Positions 4,894 to 13,330 of a stretch of DNA of 14,761 nt are shown one piece after another. This stretch comes from an uncultured Alphaproteobacteria bacterium. GTDB taxonomy: Bacteria > Pseudomonadota > Alphaproteobacteria > Rs-D84. The translations under genes were made by a program, and so were the position numbers. Where the stretch lies: assembly GCA_947305255.1 (NCBI GenBank), contig CAMZDE010000023.1, forward strand, positions 1 through 14,761, read 5' to 3'. The notes beneath the pieces are model-generated. The model worked only from the letters and a program-made list of their open reading frames with translations, was not told the origin of the DNA and did no database searches. Positions within the stretch are counted from its first letter, which is position 1, and every line of letters starts with the position of its first letter.

Positions 4894-7485
4894 ATGAAGA
4901 AATTTTTTACATTTGTTTTCATGGGTTTAATCTGCATATTTAATGCGGATGCTGCTACACGTGGAAATGTGGCGCAAAACCGCGGAAAAATGACACAATC
5001 TGTATCTAATGAAAACAAATCGCGGACGGTTGCAAATGCAAAACAAACAACATCAAACGTATCGCGTTCCGCACAACAAAACCAAAAAAATATTACATCA
5101 ACGGCAACACGCAGCGTGGCAACACGAACACCAATAAGAACAACACGAAAAACCGCAACTCGGACGGCCACAACACCACGACAAAACATAATTTCGCGTG
5201 CGACAATAACCACTCAATCCACACCCATAGAAACCAAAACTGGCGCAGAATACGAATATTGCAAAGAATCTTTCTTTGCGTGCATGGATCAATTTTGTGC
5301 ATCAAAAAGCGACGAATTCAAACGCTGTTCGTGCAGTGACCGCATTTACGATTTCCAAGATATTTATGAAACATATCAGAAAGTCAGCGCAAATTTGACT
5401 GAATTTTCCGAAAATTTAGATGTTGTAGGCATGACATATGATCAGGCTTTGGCTATGAAAACCGCAACCGAAGGCGAAATCGCGCTGACCGACGACACAT
5501 CTGCATCGAAACAATTATTACAAGCGATTATGAACGCGATTAAAGGCGAAGATGTGTCTGTGGGCGGCAAATACAAAGATTTGAATAGTATAAACATATC
5601 GGCTGACATGACGAATGCATTTGGGTTGGATAATTCTGGTCAAATAATTGCGTCATATAATGGAACAACGCTGTATAGGTCTGTATTTCCGACATGTAAA
5701 TCCATTGTAAAAAAAGATTGCAACGACGCATCATTACAGCGCGCGATAAACGCCTATTTGATGGCGATTGAACAAGATTGCAATACCGTGGAAACCGCGT
5801 TAAAAGCGCAACAAAAATCATTAAAGGCATCAACATACGAAAATAGTGCTATGTTGGATTTGGCACGTGTTGAAAATCGCAAAAAACATAATTCCGACGA
5901 TATCGCAAAATGCATAACAAATGTCGAATCTGCAATCAAAAGCGACGAAGTTTGCGGCGAAAATTATCACAAATGTTTGGATTATGGTCAATTCATAGAC
6001 GTGACAACTGGGGCGCCGTTAACAGGTGTTGTTGATTTTTATAAACTGGGCGAACTGTTAACGTTCAAAAACGCTGAAAATCTGGAAAACCAAAAATTGT
6101 CTTCGATATCGAACAATCGCAATTTTGTCCAATTCTTTGAAAACAAAACGAAAAAATTTGCCAAACCTGCGTTGGATAAATGTGTCGAAAATGCAGATAC
6201 CGTATGGAAACAATATTTAGACATGGCATTATTGGACATATATTACGCCCAACAAACCAAAGTGGACAAAATAGAACAAAGTTGTTTTGATTTGGTAACG
6301 GCGTGTTATAACGACCAAGGAACCGCTATTGCCAGCGCAATGGCTAATTTGACCGGCGATAATTCAATTATATTGGAACCGGCTGCCATAGATTTAACAG
6401 ACAAATTATGTTCTGATTATATCGATTCTTGTAATAACATGTTTGGTGGCGACGTAATCAGAACATATTTAACGACGAAAAAATCAACAGATTCCGAAAC
6501 TGCATGCCGCGCAATTGCTCAACAATGCTTTGACAAATTTGGGGGCACCGGGTATGAAAATTTCTATTCACCACAAAGCGGGCTATTTTCAGCAGGTACC
6601 GCACTTGATTGGTTTTCATTATATGATAACAAAGGAAATATCGTTTCCCCATGCGCCCAAGAATTATCTGTAACCGAAGGTTGCACCAATAGCGAATTAT
6701 TAACACGGGTATTCGGTGGTTTTGATAAACTATCAGACGAAAACGGTAAAACAATCTATACCATCGATGACGGTGATGCGAATACACCAATTGAAGATAG
6801 ACAGATTCGTTCTCGGGGGGTCGCGTCAGAAGTATATGCGAAAATTATCAATAATCTGTCGATACAATGCGAAGACGTGAACGGCTATTTCTTAGAATAC
6901 AAATATGCAATTCAATACGGATACGATACAAACAATTTCTGTCATATAAATACAGCCGCCCCGACCAGTGCATTTTATATCAACAGTGTTTATAATTCTG
7001 ATAAATATCTTAGTTATTGGTATAAATTTATGGAAAATGAAGATATGTGTCCTGCCTATTATGGCACCAAAGTCGATGTTCAATCGTGGGGCATATGTTC
7101 GTGCTGGGAAAACGGTGGATTCCGTAGTCAAAATGGAACCGCACCAATATGTCGTCCAATATTACCAATTACAACTGCGACCAATGGTTCAATTCCGAAC
7201 TGTACATCAACAATGTTGTCTGATTCGTCATCTGGCACACCAAACGGCGATTATTGGTGTCAACAATCTGTGATGTCATCTTTATCTCAGGTTTGTCCGC
7301 GTATGGACATCAAAAGATTAGAGAATTCATCGTATGTGCTTTGCGCCAATGGAACAACTATTATCGAACCAGTATTGGAACATGTTCGTCAACCAAAGGC
7401 AACCGAAACAGAAATATCTAAAACAAATCTTAACGCATATCAATACATAGCGAATCCAGAACATTGGACGCCAGCACTTGATTAG
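4894..7485 (+). CDS. Large secreted cysteine-rich protein, unrecognised
   Basis: 863 aa from ATG 4894, chosen because it opens a textbook signal peptide (MKKFFTFVFMGLICIFNADA, cleavage after ADA); the frame is open for 25 more codons upstream. Residues about 21-118 are low-complexity, rich in Thr/Arg/Gln/Asn/Ser, very basic and almost free of acidic residues. The remainder has about 30 Cys, including five C-x6-C pairs at 123/130, 354/361, 464/471, 506/513 and 538/545. Most of these are followed by an aromatic or hydrophobic residue and Asp/Asn. No other membrane segment or catalytic motif is seen. It is probably periplasmic or surface-exposed with many disulfides. A possible promoter is TTGCTA-N18-TAAACT with a TG extension (4853-4882), very close to the ATG. 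It stands alone and converges on lpxB with a 13-bp gap. Function unknown. Confidence 0.85.
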   Translation: MKKFFTFVFMGLICIFNADAATRGNVAQNRGKMTQSVSNENKSRTVANAKQTTSNVSRSAQQNQKNITSTATRSVATRTPIRTTRKTATRTATTPRQNIISRATITTQSTPIETKTGAEYEYCKESFFACMDQFCASKSDEFKRCSCSDRIYDFQDIYETYQKVSANLTEFSENLDVVGMTYDQALAMKTATEGEIALTDDTSASKQLLQAIMNAIKGEDVSVGGKYKDLNSINISADMTNAFGLDNSGQIIASYNGTTLYRSVFPTCKSIVKKDCNDASLQRAINAYLMAIEQDCNTVETALKAQQKSLKASTYENSAMLDLARVENRKKHNSDDIAKCITNVESAIKSDEVCGENYHKCLDYGQFIDVTTGAPLTGVVDFYKLGELLTFKNAENLENQKLSSISNNRNFVQFFENKTKKFAKPALDKCVENADTVWKQYLDMALLDIYYAQQTKVDKIEQSCFDLVTACYNDQGTAIASAMANLTGDNSIILEPAAIDLTDKLCSDYIDSCNNMFGGDVIRTYLTTKKSTDSETACRAIAQQCFDKFGGTGYENFYSPQSGLFSAGTALDWFSLYDNKGNIVSPCAQELSVTEGCTNSELLTRVFGGFDKLSDENGKTIYTIDDGDANTPIEDRQIRSRGVASEVYAKIINNLSIQCEDVNGYFLEYKYAIQYGYDTNNFCHINTAAPTSAFYINSVYNSDKYLSYWYKFMENEDMCPAYYGTKVDVQSWGICSCWENGGFRSQNGTAPICRPILPITTATNGSIPNCTSTMLSDSSSGTPNGDYWCQQSVMSSLSQVCPRMDIKRLENSSYVLCANGTTIIEPVLEHVRQPKATETEISKTNLNAYQYIANPEHWTPALD

Positions 7486-7498
7486 GGGCAACGATATT

Positions 7499-8623
7499 TT
7501 ATCGCGCTTTCATAATATCATCAGCGATTAATTTTGCAGAATTTGTGTTATCGCGCTTCCATTTACAATCTGCGCGTTGTAAATCTGATATCATTTTATG
7601 TCTGACCGACGGCAAAGACAATTGTTGAACACAATCCATTATTGCGCAAGGATTGGCTTTCTTGCCTAATAATTCAGGGAATATTGTTTCACCCATCAAA
7701 ATATTAACCAACGAAACCCATTTAACGCGAATCAGCATATGCGCCAACGCCAACGTCAACGGATTCATTTTATAAACAACTATGGTCGGAATATGCATAA
7801 TTGCTAATTCGGCAGAAACGGTTCCACTGGCTACTATGGCAATATAGGCATTCGCATAAACATCATAACGTTGAGATGCAGGAACTATCTTTGGCACCAC
7901 AGACCATTTTTTTACACTATCGCGTATGTATTTTTCTGTTGTTTCGACAACCGGTATAACAAATTTATAGTCACGATATCCACAGCGACATAACATGTCT
8001 GCTGTTTTTTGAAATACAGGCAACAAACGTTTTACCTCTGACATACGGCTTCCTGGGACCAACGCGATTGTTTTTTCATTTTTGCCATTTGATTGATATT
8101 TTTCTAAGCCATCGGCAATCGGATGCCCAACCGCGACAGTATTCAATCCGTATTTAGTGAAATAGGGGACTTCGAAATCAAAAAAGGCATATAATTTATC
8201 AAAAATTTTTGCATATTTTTTTGCACGCTTTGGCCGCCAAGCCCACACTTGGGGGGCGACAATATGATAAAATTTTGTCCGATGTAACAATTGACGCTTT
8301 TTTACCGCACCAACCACAGCCTTGGCAAACCCAGGCGAATCAATAGTCAAAACAATATCTGGTTTTTCAACCAATATTGCATCTATGGTTTCGCGAATTC
8401 TGGATTTTAATGTACGCGCATGGGCCAAAACTTCAAATATTCCCATGACCGCCAAATCAGACATCGGAAATATAGGCTTTAATCCCATATCAATCATATT
8501 TTGACCGCCAATACCGATAAATTCAGCATCTGGTATTTCCTGCATTATTTTAGCACCTAAAACATCGCCAGAAACTTCACCTGCAATAATAAAAATTTTT
8601 AATTTATCGTTAATTGTTTTCAT
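7499..8623 (-). CDS. lpxB: Lipid-A-disaccharide synthase LpxB
   Basis: 374 aa from ATG 8623, close to the usual LpxB length. A longer reading starts at 8662 but overlaps lpxA by 53 nt and precedes the family N-terminus. The enzyme (GT19) condenses UDP-2,3-diacylglucosamine with lipid X to form the beta-1,6 disaccharide of lipid A, at the cytoplasmic membrane face. Family motifs in order: GEVSGD (15-20), FIGIGGQNM, TIDSPGFAKAV, VAPQVWAWRPKRAKK, FEVPYF, VGHPIADG, LVPGSRMSEVKRLLP and ASGTVSAELAIMHIPTIVVYKMN. Its start lies inside the end of lpxA (14-nt overlap, with GGAA upstream), so the pair is translationally coupled. No lpxI lies between lpxA and lpxB. Confidence 0.96.
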   Translation of the reverse strand: MKTINDKLKIFIIAGEVSGDVLGAKIMQEIPDAEFIGIGGQNMIDMGLKPIFPMSDLAVMGIFEVLAHARTLKSRIRETIDAILVEKPDIVLTIDSPGFAKAVVGAVKKRQLLHRTKFYHIVAPQVWAWRPKRAKKYAKIFDKLYAFFDFEVPYFTKYGLNTVAVGHPIADGLEKYQSNGKNEKTIALVPGSRMSEVKRLLPVFQKTADMLCRCGYRDYKFVIPVVETTEKYIRDSVKKWSVVPKIVPASQRYDVYANAYIAIVASGTVSAELAIMHIPTIVVYKMNPLTLALAHMLIRVKWVSLVNILMGETIFPELLGKKANPCAIMDCVQQLSLPSVRHKMISDLQRADCKWKRDNTNSAKLIADDIMKAR

Positions 8624-9416
8624 TTTTCGCGGTTCCAATGCCACGTTTCGAACGATTTTCAATAAAATCTATGGCGTCCATAGCATATTTGTTATGTTTT
8701 ACTTCCTTTCGAATCTTGTTCAATCGTTCTGCGACCGTCCCATCAGCACTATTAAATACAGCCGAATACACAGAATGAATTGCATGCAAATCTTCGTTTG
8801 TAAAACCATGTCGCATCAAACCAACACGATTTATCGTCCGATATACCGCGCGCGCGCCCTCATAAATAGCATAAGGCAAAACATCGTTTCCAACACCACT
8901 CATCCCACCGATGAAAGCGTTACGACCAATACGGGCAAATTGTAACACCATAGAACCGCCAGATAAAATTGCGAAATCTTCAACCTCTACATGGCCGGCC
9001 ACTTGAACCAAATTGGACATAACAACACTGTTCCCGATTTTACAATCGTGTCCAACGTGCGCATTTACCATAATCTGGCAATCGTCACCAATTTCAGTCC
9101 CATTTGATGCAGGCGTTCCTGAATGAATCGTCACATATTCGCGAATTTTACAACGTTTCCCAATACGCAATCCGGTCATAGTAGATTCATCTTGCCATTT
9201 TAAATCTTGGCTCATTACACCCAACACCGCAAACGGATACACAATAGAATCGTCACCAATTGATGTTTTTCCACCAATCACAACATTAGAAATCAATTCA
9301 ACGCGATCGCCCAAAACAACATCCGGCCCAATAATGCAAAATGGACCAATTTTACAATCATTTCCTATAACCGCACCTGGTTTAATAACCGCACTGGGGT
9401 CTATGATAGTTGCCAT
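8610..9416 (-). CDS. lpxA: UDP-N-acetylglucosamine O-acyltransferase LpxA
   Basis: 268 aa. This first lipid A enzyme moves a 3-hydroxyacyl chain from ACP to the 3-OH of UDP-GlcNAc and works as a cytosolic trimer. The N-terminal left-handed beta-helix is visible as repeated hexapeptides (for example VIKPGAVIGNDCKIGPF). Active-site segments: QDLKW (70-74), IHSGT (97-101), and NAHVGHDC with H120 and catalytic H123, H142 in AGHVEVED. The residue equivalent to E. coli G173, the acyl-length ruler, is Gly here (G171), compatible with a long hydroxyacyl chain. The E. coli H160 position is Leu. The C-terminal helical domain (RHGFTNEDLHAI) is complete. AGGG upstream of the ATG is a plausible ribosome site. 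lpxD and fabZ are not adjacent, unlike the common order. Confidence 0.96.
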   Translation of the reverse strand: MATIIDPSAVIKPGAVIGNDCKIGPFCIIGPDVVLGDRVELISNVVIGGKTSIGDDSIVYPFAVLGVMSQDLKWQDESTMTGLRIGKRCKIREYVTIHSGTPASNGTEIGDDCQIMVNAHVGHDCKIGNSVVMSNLVQVAGHVEVEDFAILSGGSMVLQFARIGRNAFIGGMSGVGNDVLPYAIYEGARAVYRTINRVGLMRHGFTNEDLHAIHSVYSAVFNSADGTVAERLNKIRKEVKHNKYAMDAIDFIENRSKRGIGTAKNENN

Positions 9417-9508
9417 AATTCTTTATCCCTTAAAATATTTTTACACATTTATTTCGCGGTAAATATACACTAAAACCACAACAAATGGTATTCATTAAAT
9501 ATAACAAA

Positions 9509-10504
9509 TTATAACAAAGCCAGAAATTCAGACGCTTTTGCCTTTCTTGCCAATGACGCCAAATACAAAACCCCAACCCCAGAAAGAGCAGGGCAAATTA
9601 TTATCACACCAACGCAAATCACCAACCATGCAAACGATTGTTTATAGATATTTTCATGGATATTCTTGCTATGATATATCGACAATGTTTCCAAACAGCC
9701 AATCGCAGCAACCAACCCCAAAAACACAGGCACAGATTCCGTCGAAATAAACAACACCAACGCCAACAACGACGCAATCCGAAACAACCATTTTAATTTT
9801 ATATATGCACTATGATGAATACGAGACCGCGCATGGACATATTTTGTTGTCAAAGCAGTAATTCCAAAAAATCCCGTAATAACAATAGCCAACAAATGAA
9901 CAATCGTCAAATTACCCAATTGACCAAATCTGAAAAATTCAGGCTGCATCAAAACCACGACCGACATCAAAAGGAACAACAACACACCAACCGGCACCAA
10001 AGATATGTTTTTTCTCACACACAATCCAAAAATAATTCCGCATACAACTGCACTGATTTGTAATAACATTGTCCACGCATTTCCCCAACCAGCGGCCCCA
10101 GCCATCAAAACCAACATAAAAAATACAAACAAACGAGTTTTTGCACCGCCGATTTTTTTCATATAATCTAATTGAATACTCTTTTGCACAACGACAGACA
10201 TCGAAACAAACAAAATCACCCCAACCAGCACAGGCAGCCACGATATACTATCACGTATTACCGCATAATTTCCACCACATAACATCACCCATAATGATAA
10301 AAATAGGGTTGACCAGAAACCAATTTTATTATCAATCGTTCGATTGTCCCAACCAAATTTCGATTCAAAATCGTGCGCATATAAATACACAATCCATAAC
10401 AAAGGCAACGTCAACAAACCAACGGTCGCAAAAAACGGAGAACATAACGCCGCGTTATTAAAAGAACTCAAAGCGGTCGTCGCGATAAAATTTTCCTTTA
10501 ACAT
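9509..10504 (-). CDS. Unknown polytopic membrane protein
   Basis: 331 aa. Successive hydrophobic segments suggest roughly ten transmembrane helices, separated by short charged loops (HDFESKFGWDNR, QKSIQLDYMKKIGGAKTR, KYVHARSRIHHSAYIKLK, YHSKNIHENIYKQS). The basic clusters suit cytoplasmic loops. I see no motif I can tie to a transporter, flippase, polymerase or enzyme family and do not assign a function. AAGG upstream of the ATG is a reasonable ribosome site, and a perfect TATAAT lies about 30 bp upstream. The gene precedes lpxA by 92 bp on the same strand and may be cotranscribed with lpxA-lpxB, which would hint at an envelope role. This is inference. Confidence 0.75.
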   Translation of the reverse strand: MLKENFIATTALSSFNNAALCSPFFATVGLLTLPLLWIVYLYAHDFESKFGWDNRTIDNKIGFWSTLFLSLWVMLCGGNYAVIRDSISWLPVLVGVILFVSMSVVVQKSIQLDYMKKIGGAKTRLFVFFMLVLMAGAAGWGNAWTMLLQISAVVCGIIFGLCVRKNISLVPVGVLLFLLMSVVVLMQPEFFRFGQLGNLTIVHLLAIVITGFFGITALTTKYVHARSRIHHSAYIKLKWLFRIASLLALVLFISTESVPVFLGLVAAIGCLETLSIYHSKNIHENIYKQSFAWLVICVGVIIICPALSGVGVLYLASLARKAKASEFLALL

Positions 10505-10510
10505 ATAAAC

Positions 10511-10539
10511 TTGCCTTTTTATTTTTTTGAATTATTATA
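10511..10539. promoter_or_regulatory. Overlapping divergent promoters between the membrane-protein gene and the methyltransferase gene
   Basis: Plus strand: TTGCCT (10511-10516), 16 bp, TATTAT (10533-10538), with the start predicted at about 10545. Minus strand: a perfect TATAAT occupies 10534-10539, reading towards the gene starting at 10504, though without a good -35. The two -10 hexamers share five bases, so polymerase occupancy should be mutually exclusive. Confidence 0.5.
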
Positions 10540-10544
10540 TAGGC

Positions 10545-11234
10545 ATGTTAAAAAAACAAGAAAAATTTACATTACTGAACGGTCGTATATCAATGATTCA
10601 GAGTCTTTATAACCCGACTTCGGACGCCGTTTGGTTGGCGGCTTTTGCACCAAAAAACATAAAAACCGTATTGGATGTTGGAATTGGAACAGGCGGTGTT
10701 TCGCTATGTTTATTCCAGCATATTCCCGACGCACAAATTACCGGTATTGATGTTTCACCTGAAATGTTAGACGCGTGCAAAAAAAATATAGAATTAAACA
10801 ACAAAAAAATAAATCTGGTTAACGCCGATATAACACAATGGTCAACATCTGAATGTTATGATTTAGTTATAACTAATCCACCGTATTTCCAAGGAACTCC
10901 TGTAAAAAAGCATAATGCGCATCATAATGCAAATATTGTTTTGTGGACCAAAAGAAGTCTGGCACGGGTAAAAGCGAACGGATATTTTTGCACAATTGTT
11001 GACACACTGGCCATGGACAAGATTTTATCTGTATTGTGCGACAAACACGTTGGTGGCATTCAAATATTTCCGCTGTTCAGCACGAAAAATACTGCCGAAC
11101 GCGTCTTGATTCGTGCGCACAAGGGTGTAAATACCGGCACAACATTATTTCAAGGAACATCCATGAATAATGATTTAATATTACGCGAAGGCTTGACTGT
11201 TGACGACATGTTGGCTACACTGGTAACACGATGA
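10545..11234 (+). CDS. TrmN6-like tRNA1(Val) adenine-N6 methyltransferase
   Basis: 229 aa from ATG 10545; a TTG at 10527 in frame is less likely. Class I SAM-dependent methyltransferase: motif I DVGIGTGG at 44-51, GIDVSPEML after beta-2, and motif IV NPPY at 111-114, the signature of N6-adenine/N5-glutamine methyltransferases. The N-terminus (LLNGRISMIQSLYNPTSDAVWLAAFAP) matches the alphaproteobacterial relatives of E. coli YfiC/TrmN6, which modifies A37 of tRNA-Val. Length is close to YfiC (245 aa). Exact substrate is inferred from family. No Shine-Dalgarno at normal distance is seen and the promoter predicts transcription starting at about the ATG, so the mRNA may be leaderless. It overlaps the next gene by ATGA. 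Confidence 0.82.
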   Translation: MLKKQEKFTLLNGRISMIQSLYNPTSDAVWLAAFAPKNIKTVLDVGIGTGGVSLCLFQHIPDAQITGIDVSPEMLDACKKNIELNNKKINLVNADITQWSTSECYDLVITNPPYFQGTPVKKHNAHHNANIVLWTKRSLARVKANGYFCTIVDTLAMDKILSVLCDKHVGGIQIFPLFSTKNTAERVLIRAHKGVNTGTTLFQGTSMNNDLILREGLTVDDMLATLVTR

Positions 11235-12514
11235 TTGATTTCATAGCGCGATATTTTTCTTCCATTTGGGAATTGATAACTTTGCCATTCCGCATAGTCT
11301 GGCGTTGTATTATGCATTTATTCCCCTCGCGCGATTGCACTGTGATGGATATAACCACAGGTAACGTTGATACGTATCGTCAAAATACATTTTGGCGTTT
11401 TGCTAAATTTTGCGTGACAATCACAATGTGTGCGTGGGCGGCATGGTCAACATACGTTTATATGTATCATCGTCCACTTTTGCAAAAACGCACTCAACAA
11501 TTGGAACAGATGCGAAACAAACACGAACGCCACATGAATGACATAAAAACATATTTGAAAAAATATAACGATTTGGCGCGCGATTTGAATATTTTGGACG
11601 ACAAGATATCTAAGGCAGACAAAGATAAACTATCCGACAAAGACCGCGAAAGCCTATTAAACGCAAAATCAAAAATATTTGGCGAACTGGATTTCTTGCA
11701 TGTTCGGGTTTCTGAAATGATGGACAATGAAAATTATGTTCCTGAATTTGATAAACTGTCCGATATTTCATTAGAATTTGAATTAGTTCGCAACGAAAAT
11801 GCGACTATTAAACAGCAAAATCAGCAAATTATCGCTGCATCAAATGAAATCGCAGATGCAGACAAACAAATCATCGATATCGTTGTAAGATTGACAGATG
11901 AAAACATTTCCGTACTTCAAGCGAAAATGAAACAAATCAACACAAATATAATCAAATTAGGATTAAATGAAAAAAAATTAATGGACCAAGCGAACAAATA
12001 TTCTAATCATTTAATTGGCAAAGCATACATTCCGTTAAAGGTTGATAATAATTCTGATCCACGCTATAAAAAAATCGCCCAAGAACTGGAAAAATGGCAT
12101 GGTTTAAAGCGGTTGACGACAATATTACCATTGGGGGCACCACTTGAAAAACCACGTATTACGTCACAATTCGGTAATCGCAAAGACCCATTTACTGGCA
12201 AAAACAAACAACACAAAGGTATCGATTTCGCTGGGAAAATCGGAACTGAATTGTATGCCGTGGCACCTGGGCGCGTTATATCTGCGGGGGAACGCTCTGG
12301 ATACGGCACAACTGTTGAAATTGACCATGGTTTAGGATTCACAACATTATACGCGCATTTATCACGTATCATGGTTTCACGTGGTGATTGGGTTCGTCCT
12401 GGGACTGTCATTGGTTTGGGTGGTTCGTCCGGACGTTCAACAGGACCACATTTACATTATGAAATCAGATACAAAGGAACACCATTCAACCCAACTAATT
12501 TTGTCAAAGATTAA
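11231..12514 (+). CDS. Membrane-anchored M23 (LytM-type) peptidoglycan peptidase with coiled coil
   Basis: 427 aa. A hydrophobic N-terminal stretch (residues 1-31) and one transmembrane helix at about 56-78 are followed by a long charged, heptad-like coiled-coil region (about 84-300) and a C-terminal M23 domain. The zinc ligands are present: H328 and D332 in HKGIDFAG and H409 in PHLHYEI, with H376 (YAHLS) and H407 as the other catalytic histidines. It is therefore likely an active periplasmic endopeptidase cutting peptide cross-links in peptidoglycan, with the coiled coil spacing or regulating the catalytic domain. The ATG overlaps the methyltransferase stop (ATGA) and no strong ribosome site is seen, so translation is likely coupled. 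A bactofilin gene follows 15 bp later, a known functional partnership in bacterial shape control. Confidence 0.93.
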   Translation: MIDFIARYFSSIWELITLPFRIVWRCIMHLFPSRDCTVMDITTGNVDTYRQNTFWRFAKFCVTITMCAWAAWSTYVYMYHRPLLQKRTQQLEQMRNKHERHMNDIKTYLKKYNDLARDLNILDDKISKADKDKLSDKDRESLLNAKSKIFGELDFLHVRVSEMMDNENYVPEFDKLSDISLEFELVRNENATIKQQNQQIIAASNEIADADKQIIDIVVRLTDENISVLQAKMKQINTNIIKLGLNEKKLMDQANKYSNHLIGKAYIPLKVDNNSDPRYKKIAQELEKWHGLKRLTTILPLGAPLEKPRITSQFGNRKDPFTGKNKQHKGIDFAGKIGTELYAVAPGRVISAGERSGYGTTVEIDHGLGFTTLYAHLSRIMVSRGDWVRPGTVIGLGGSSGRSTGPHLHYEIRYKGTPFNPTNFVKD

Positions 12515-12529
12515 GGAAAGGAAAAAGTA

Positions 12530-12889
12530 ATGCTAGCATTCACAAATTCAGATGAAAAACAATCCCCAACCATCATCGGGGCAGGCTGTCAATTAGACGG
12601 CAACATCAAAACAGATCACACTGTGCAAATTCACGGAACTGTTAATGGTGACATTTCAGCCAGCACGCTTGTCATCGGTCGTGGCGGCAGTGTCACGGGC
12701 AATATTCACGCACAAACACTGTTTTTGCACGGGTCTTTACAGGGCGACGCATACGTGAACGTTGCAAACATATTGTCCAATGCAAAAATGTCGGGCACAT
12801 TGAATTATAAAACTTTGAACATAACTGCCAATACAGGTTTGGAATGCAAATTGGCAAAACGAAAGGACGATAAAAAAAATGAAAAATAA
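12530..12889 (+). CDS. Bactofilin
   Basis: 119 aa. A single bactofilin (DUF583) domain covers about residues 13-110, with repeating short beta-strand units (IIGAGCQLDGNIKTDHTVQIHGTVNGDI, then STLVIGRGGSVTGNI and QTLFLHGSLQGD; quoted in parts). This is the right-handed beta-helix that self-polymerises into cytoskeletal filaments without nucleotide. The N-terminal tail is short and the C-terminal tail strongly basic (KLAKRKDDKK). A strong ribosome site, AAGGAAAGG, lies just after the M23 stop. Bactofilins in alphaproteobacteria commonly pair with M23 peptidases to localise wall remodelling, so this one probably recruits the product of the preceding gene. The last 11 nt overlap the rpiB-like gene. 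Confidence 0.93.
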   Translation: MLAFTNSDEKQSPTIIGAGCQLDGNIKTDHTVQIHGTVNGDISASTLVIGRGGSVTGNIHAQTLFLHGSLQGDAYVNVANILSNAKMSGTLNYKTLNITANTGLECKLAKRKDDKKNEK

Positions 12890-13328
12890 TGACATTTCGA
12901 CTGTTTATATCGCGGCCGATCATCGTGGCGTAGGATTAAAATTGTATTTGAATGAAATGCTGTCTGCGGCGGGCTATACTGTGGTGGATTTAGGAACAAA
13001 TGATTTGAACACGCCTGTGGATTTCCCAGATGTCGCAGAAAAATTAGCAGACGCGATGTTGGACGACAACAAATCACGCGGTATTTTAATCTGTGGCACG
13101 GGGGCAGGTATGGAAATCGCCGCGAATCGCTATCGTCACATTCGCGCATCGCGCTGTGAAAGACCAGAACAGGCACGCGACGACCGCTTTCATGATGACA
13201 TCAATGTTTTGGCATTGGCCGCCGATGATATAGATATCGAAATCGCGTTTTTATGCGCCCAAACATTTTTGGAAAGCCCGTTTGATAATTGCGAAAAACG
13301 CATTCGTAGATTACAAAAAATATCGTAA
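12879..13328 (+). CDS. rpiB: RpiB/LacAB-family sugar-phosphate isomerase
   Basis: 149 aa, the normal length for RpiB. The enzyme interconverts ribose 5-phosphate and ribulose 5-phosphate in the pentose phosphate pathway, in the cytosol. Visible family features: ADHRG at 13-17 (phosphate/ring-opening Asp-His), PVDFPD (46-51), catalytic C72 in ILICGTGAGM, IAANRYRHIRAS (80-91), and H105 in FHDDINVLAL. The Cys and both histidines are kept, so the protein should be active. Substrate could instead be another aldose phosphate, since family members vary. Its start overlaps the bactofilin end by 11 nt with AGGA further upstream, indicating coupling. It ends the operon, directly before a strong hairpin terminator. 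Its presence with wall genes is probably incidental cotranscription. Confidence 0.9.
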   Translation: MKNNDISTVYIAADHRGVGLKLYLNEMLSAAGYTVVDLGTNDLNTPVDFPDVAEKLADAMLDDNKSRGILICGTGAGMEIAANRYRHIRASRCERPEQARDDRFHDDINVLALAADDIDIEIAFLCAQTFLESPFDNCEKRIRRLQKIS

Positions 13329-13330
13329 AG

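Noticed and set aside
4839..5305. Overlapping minus-strand frames opposite the start of the secreted protein
   Set aside because: They are created by the Thr/Arg-rich low-complexity coding region on the plus strand and have no ribosome site or recognisable domain.
8624..8662. Upstream start for lpxB at 8662
   Set aside because: It adds 13 residues ahead of the usual N-terminus and increases the overlap with lpxA; ATG 8623 fits the family length.
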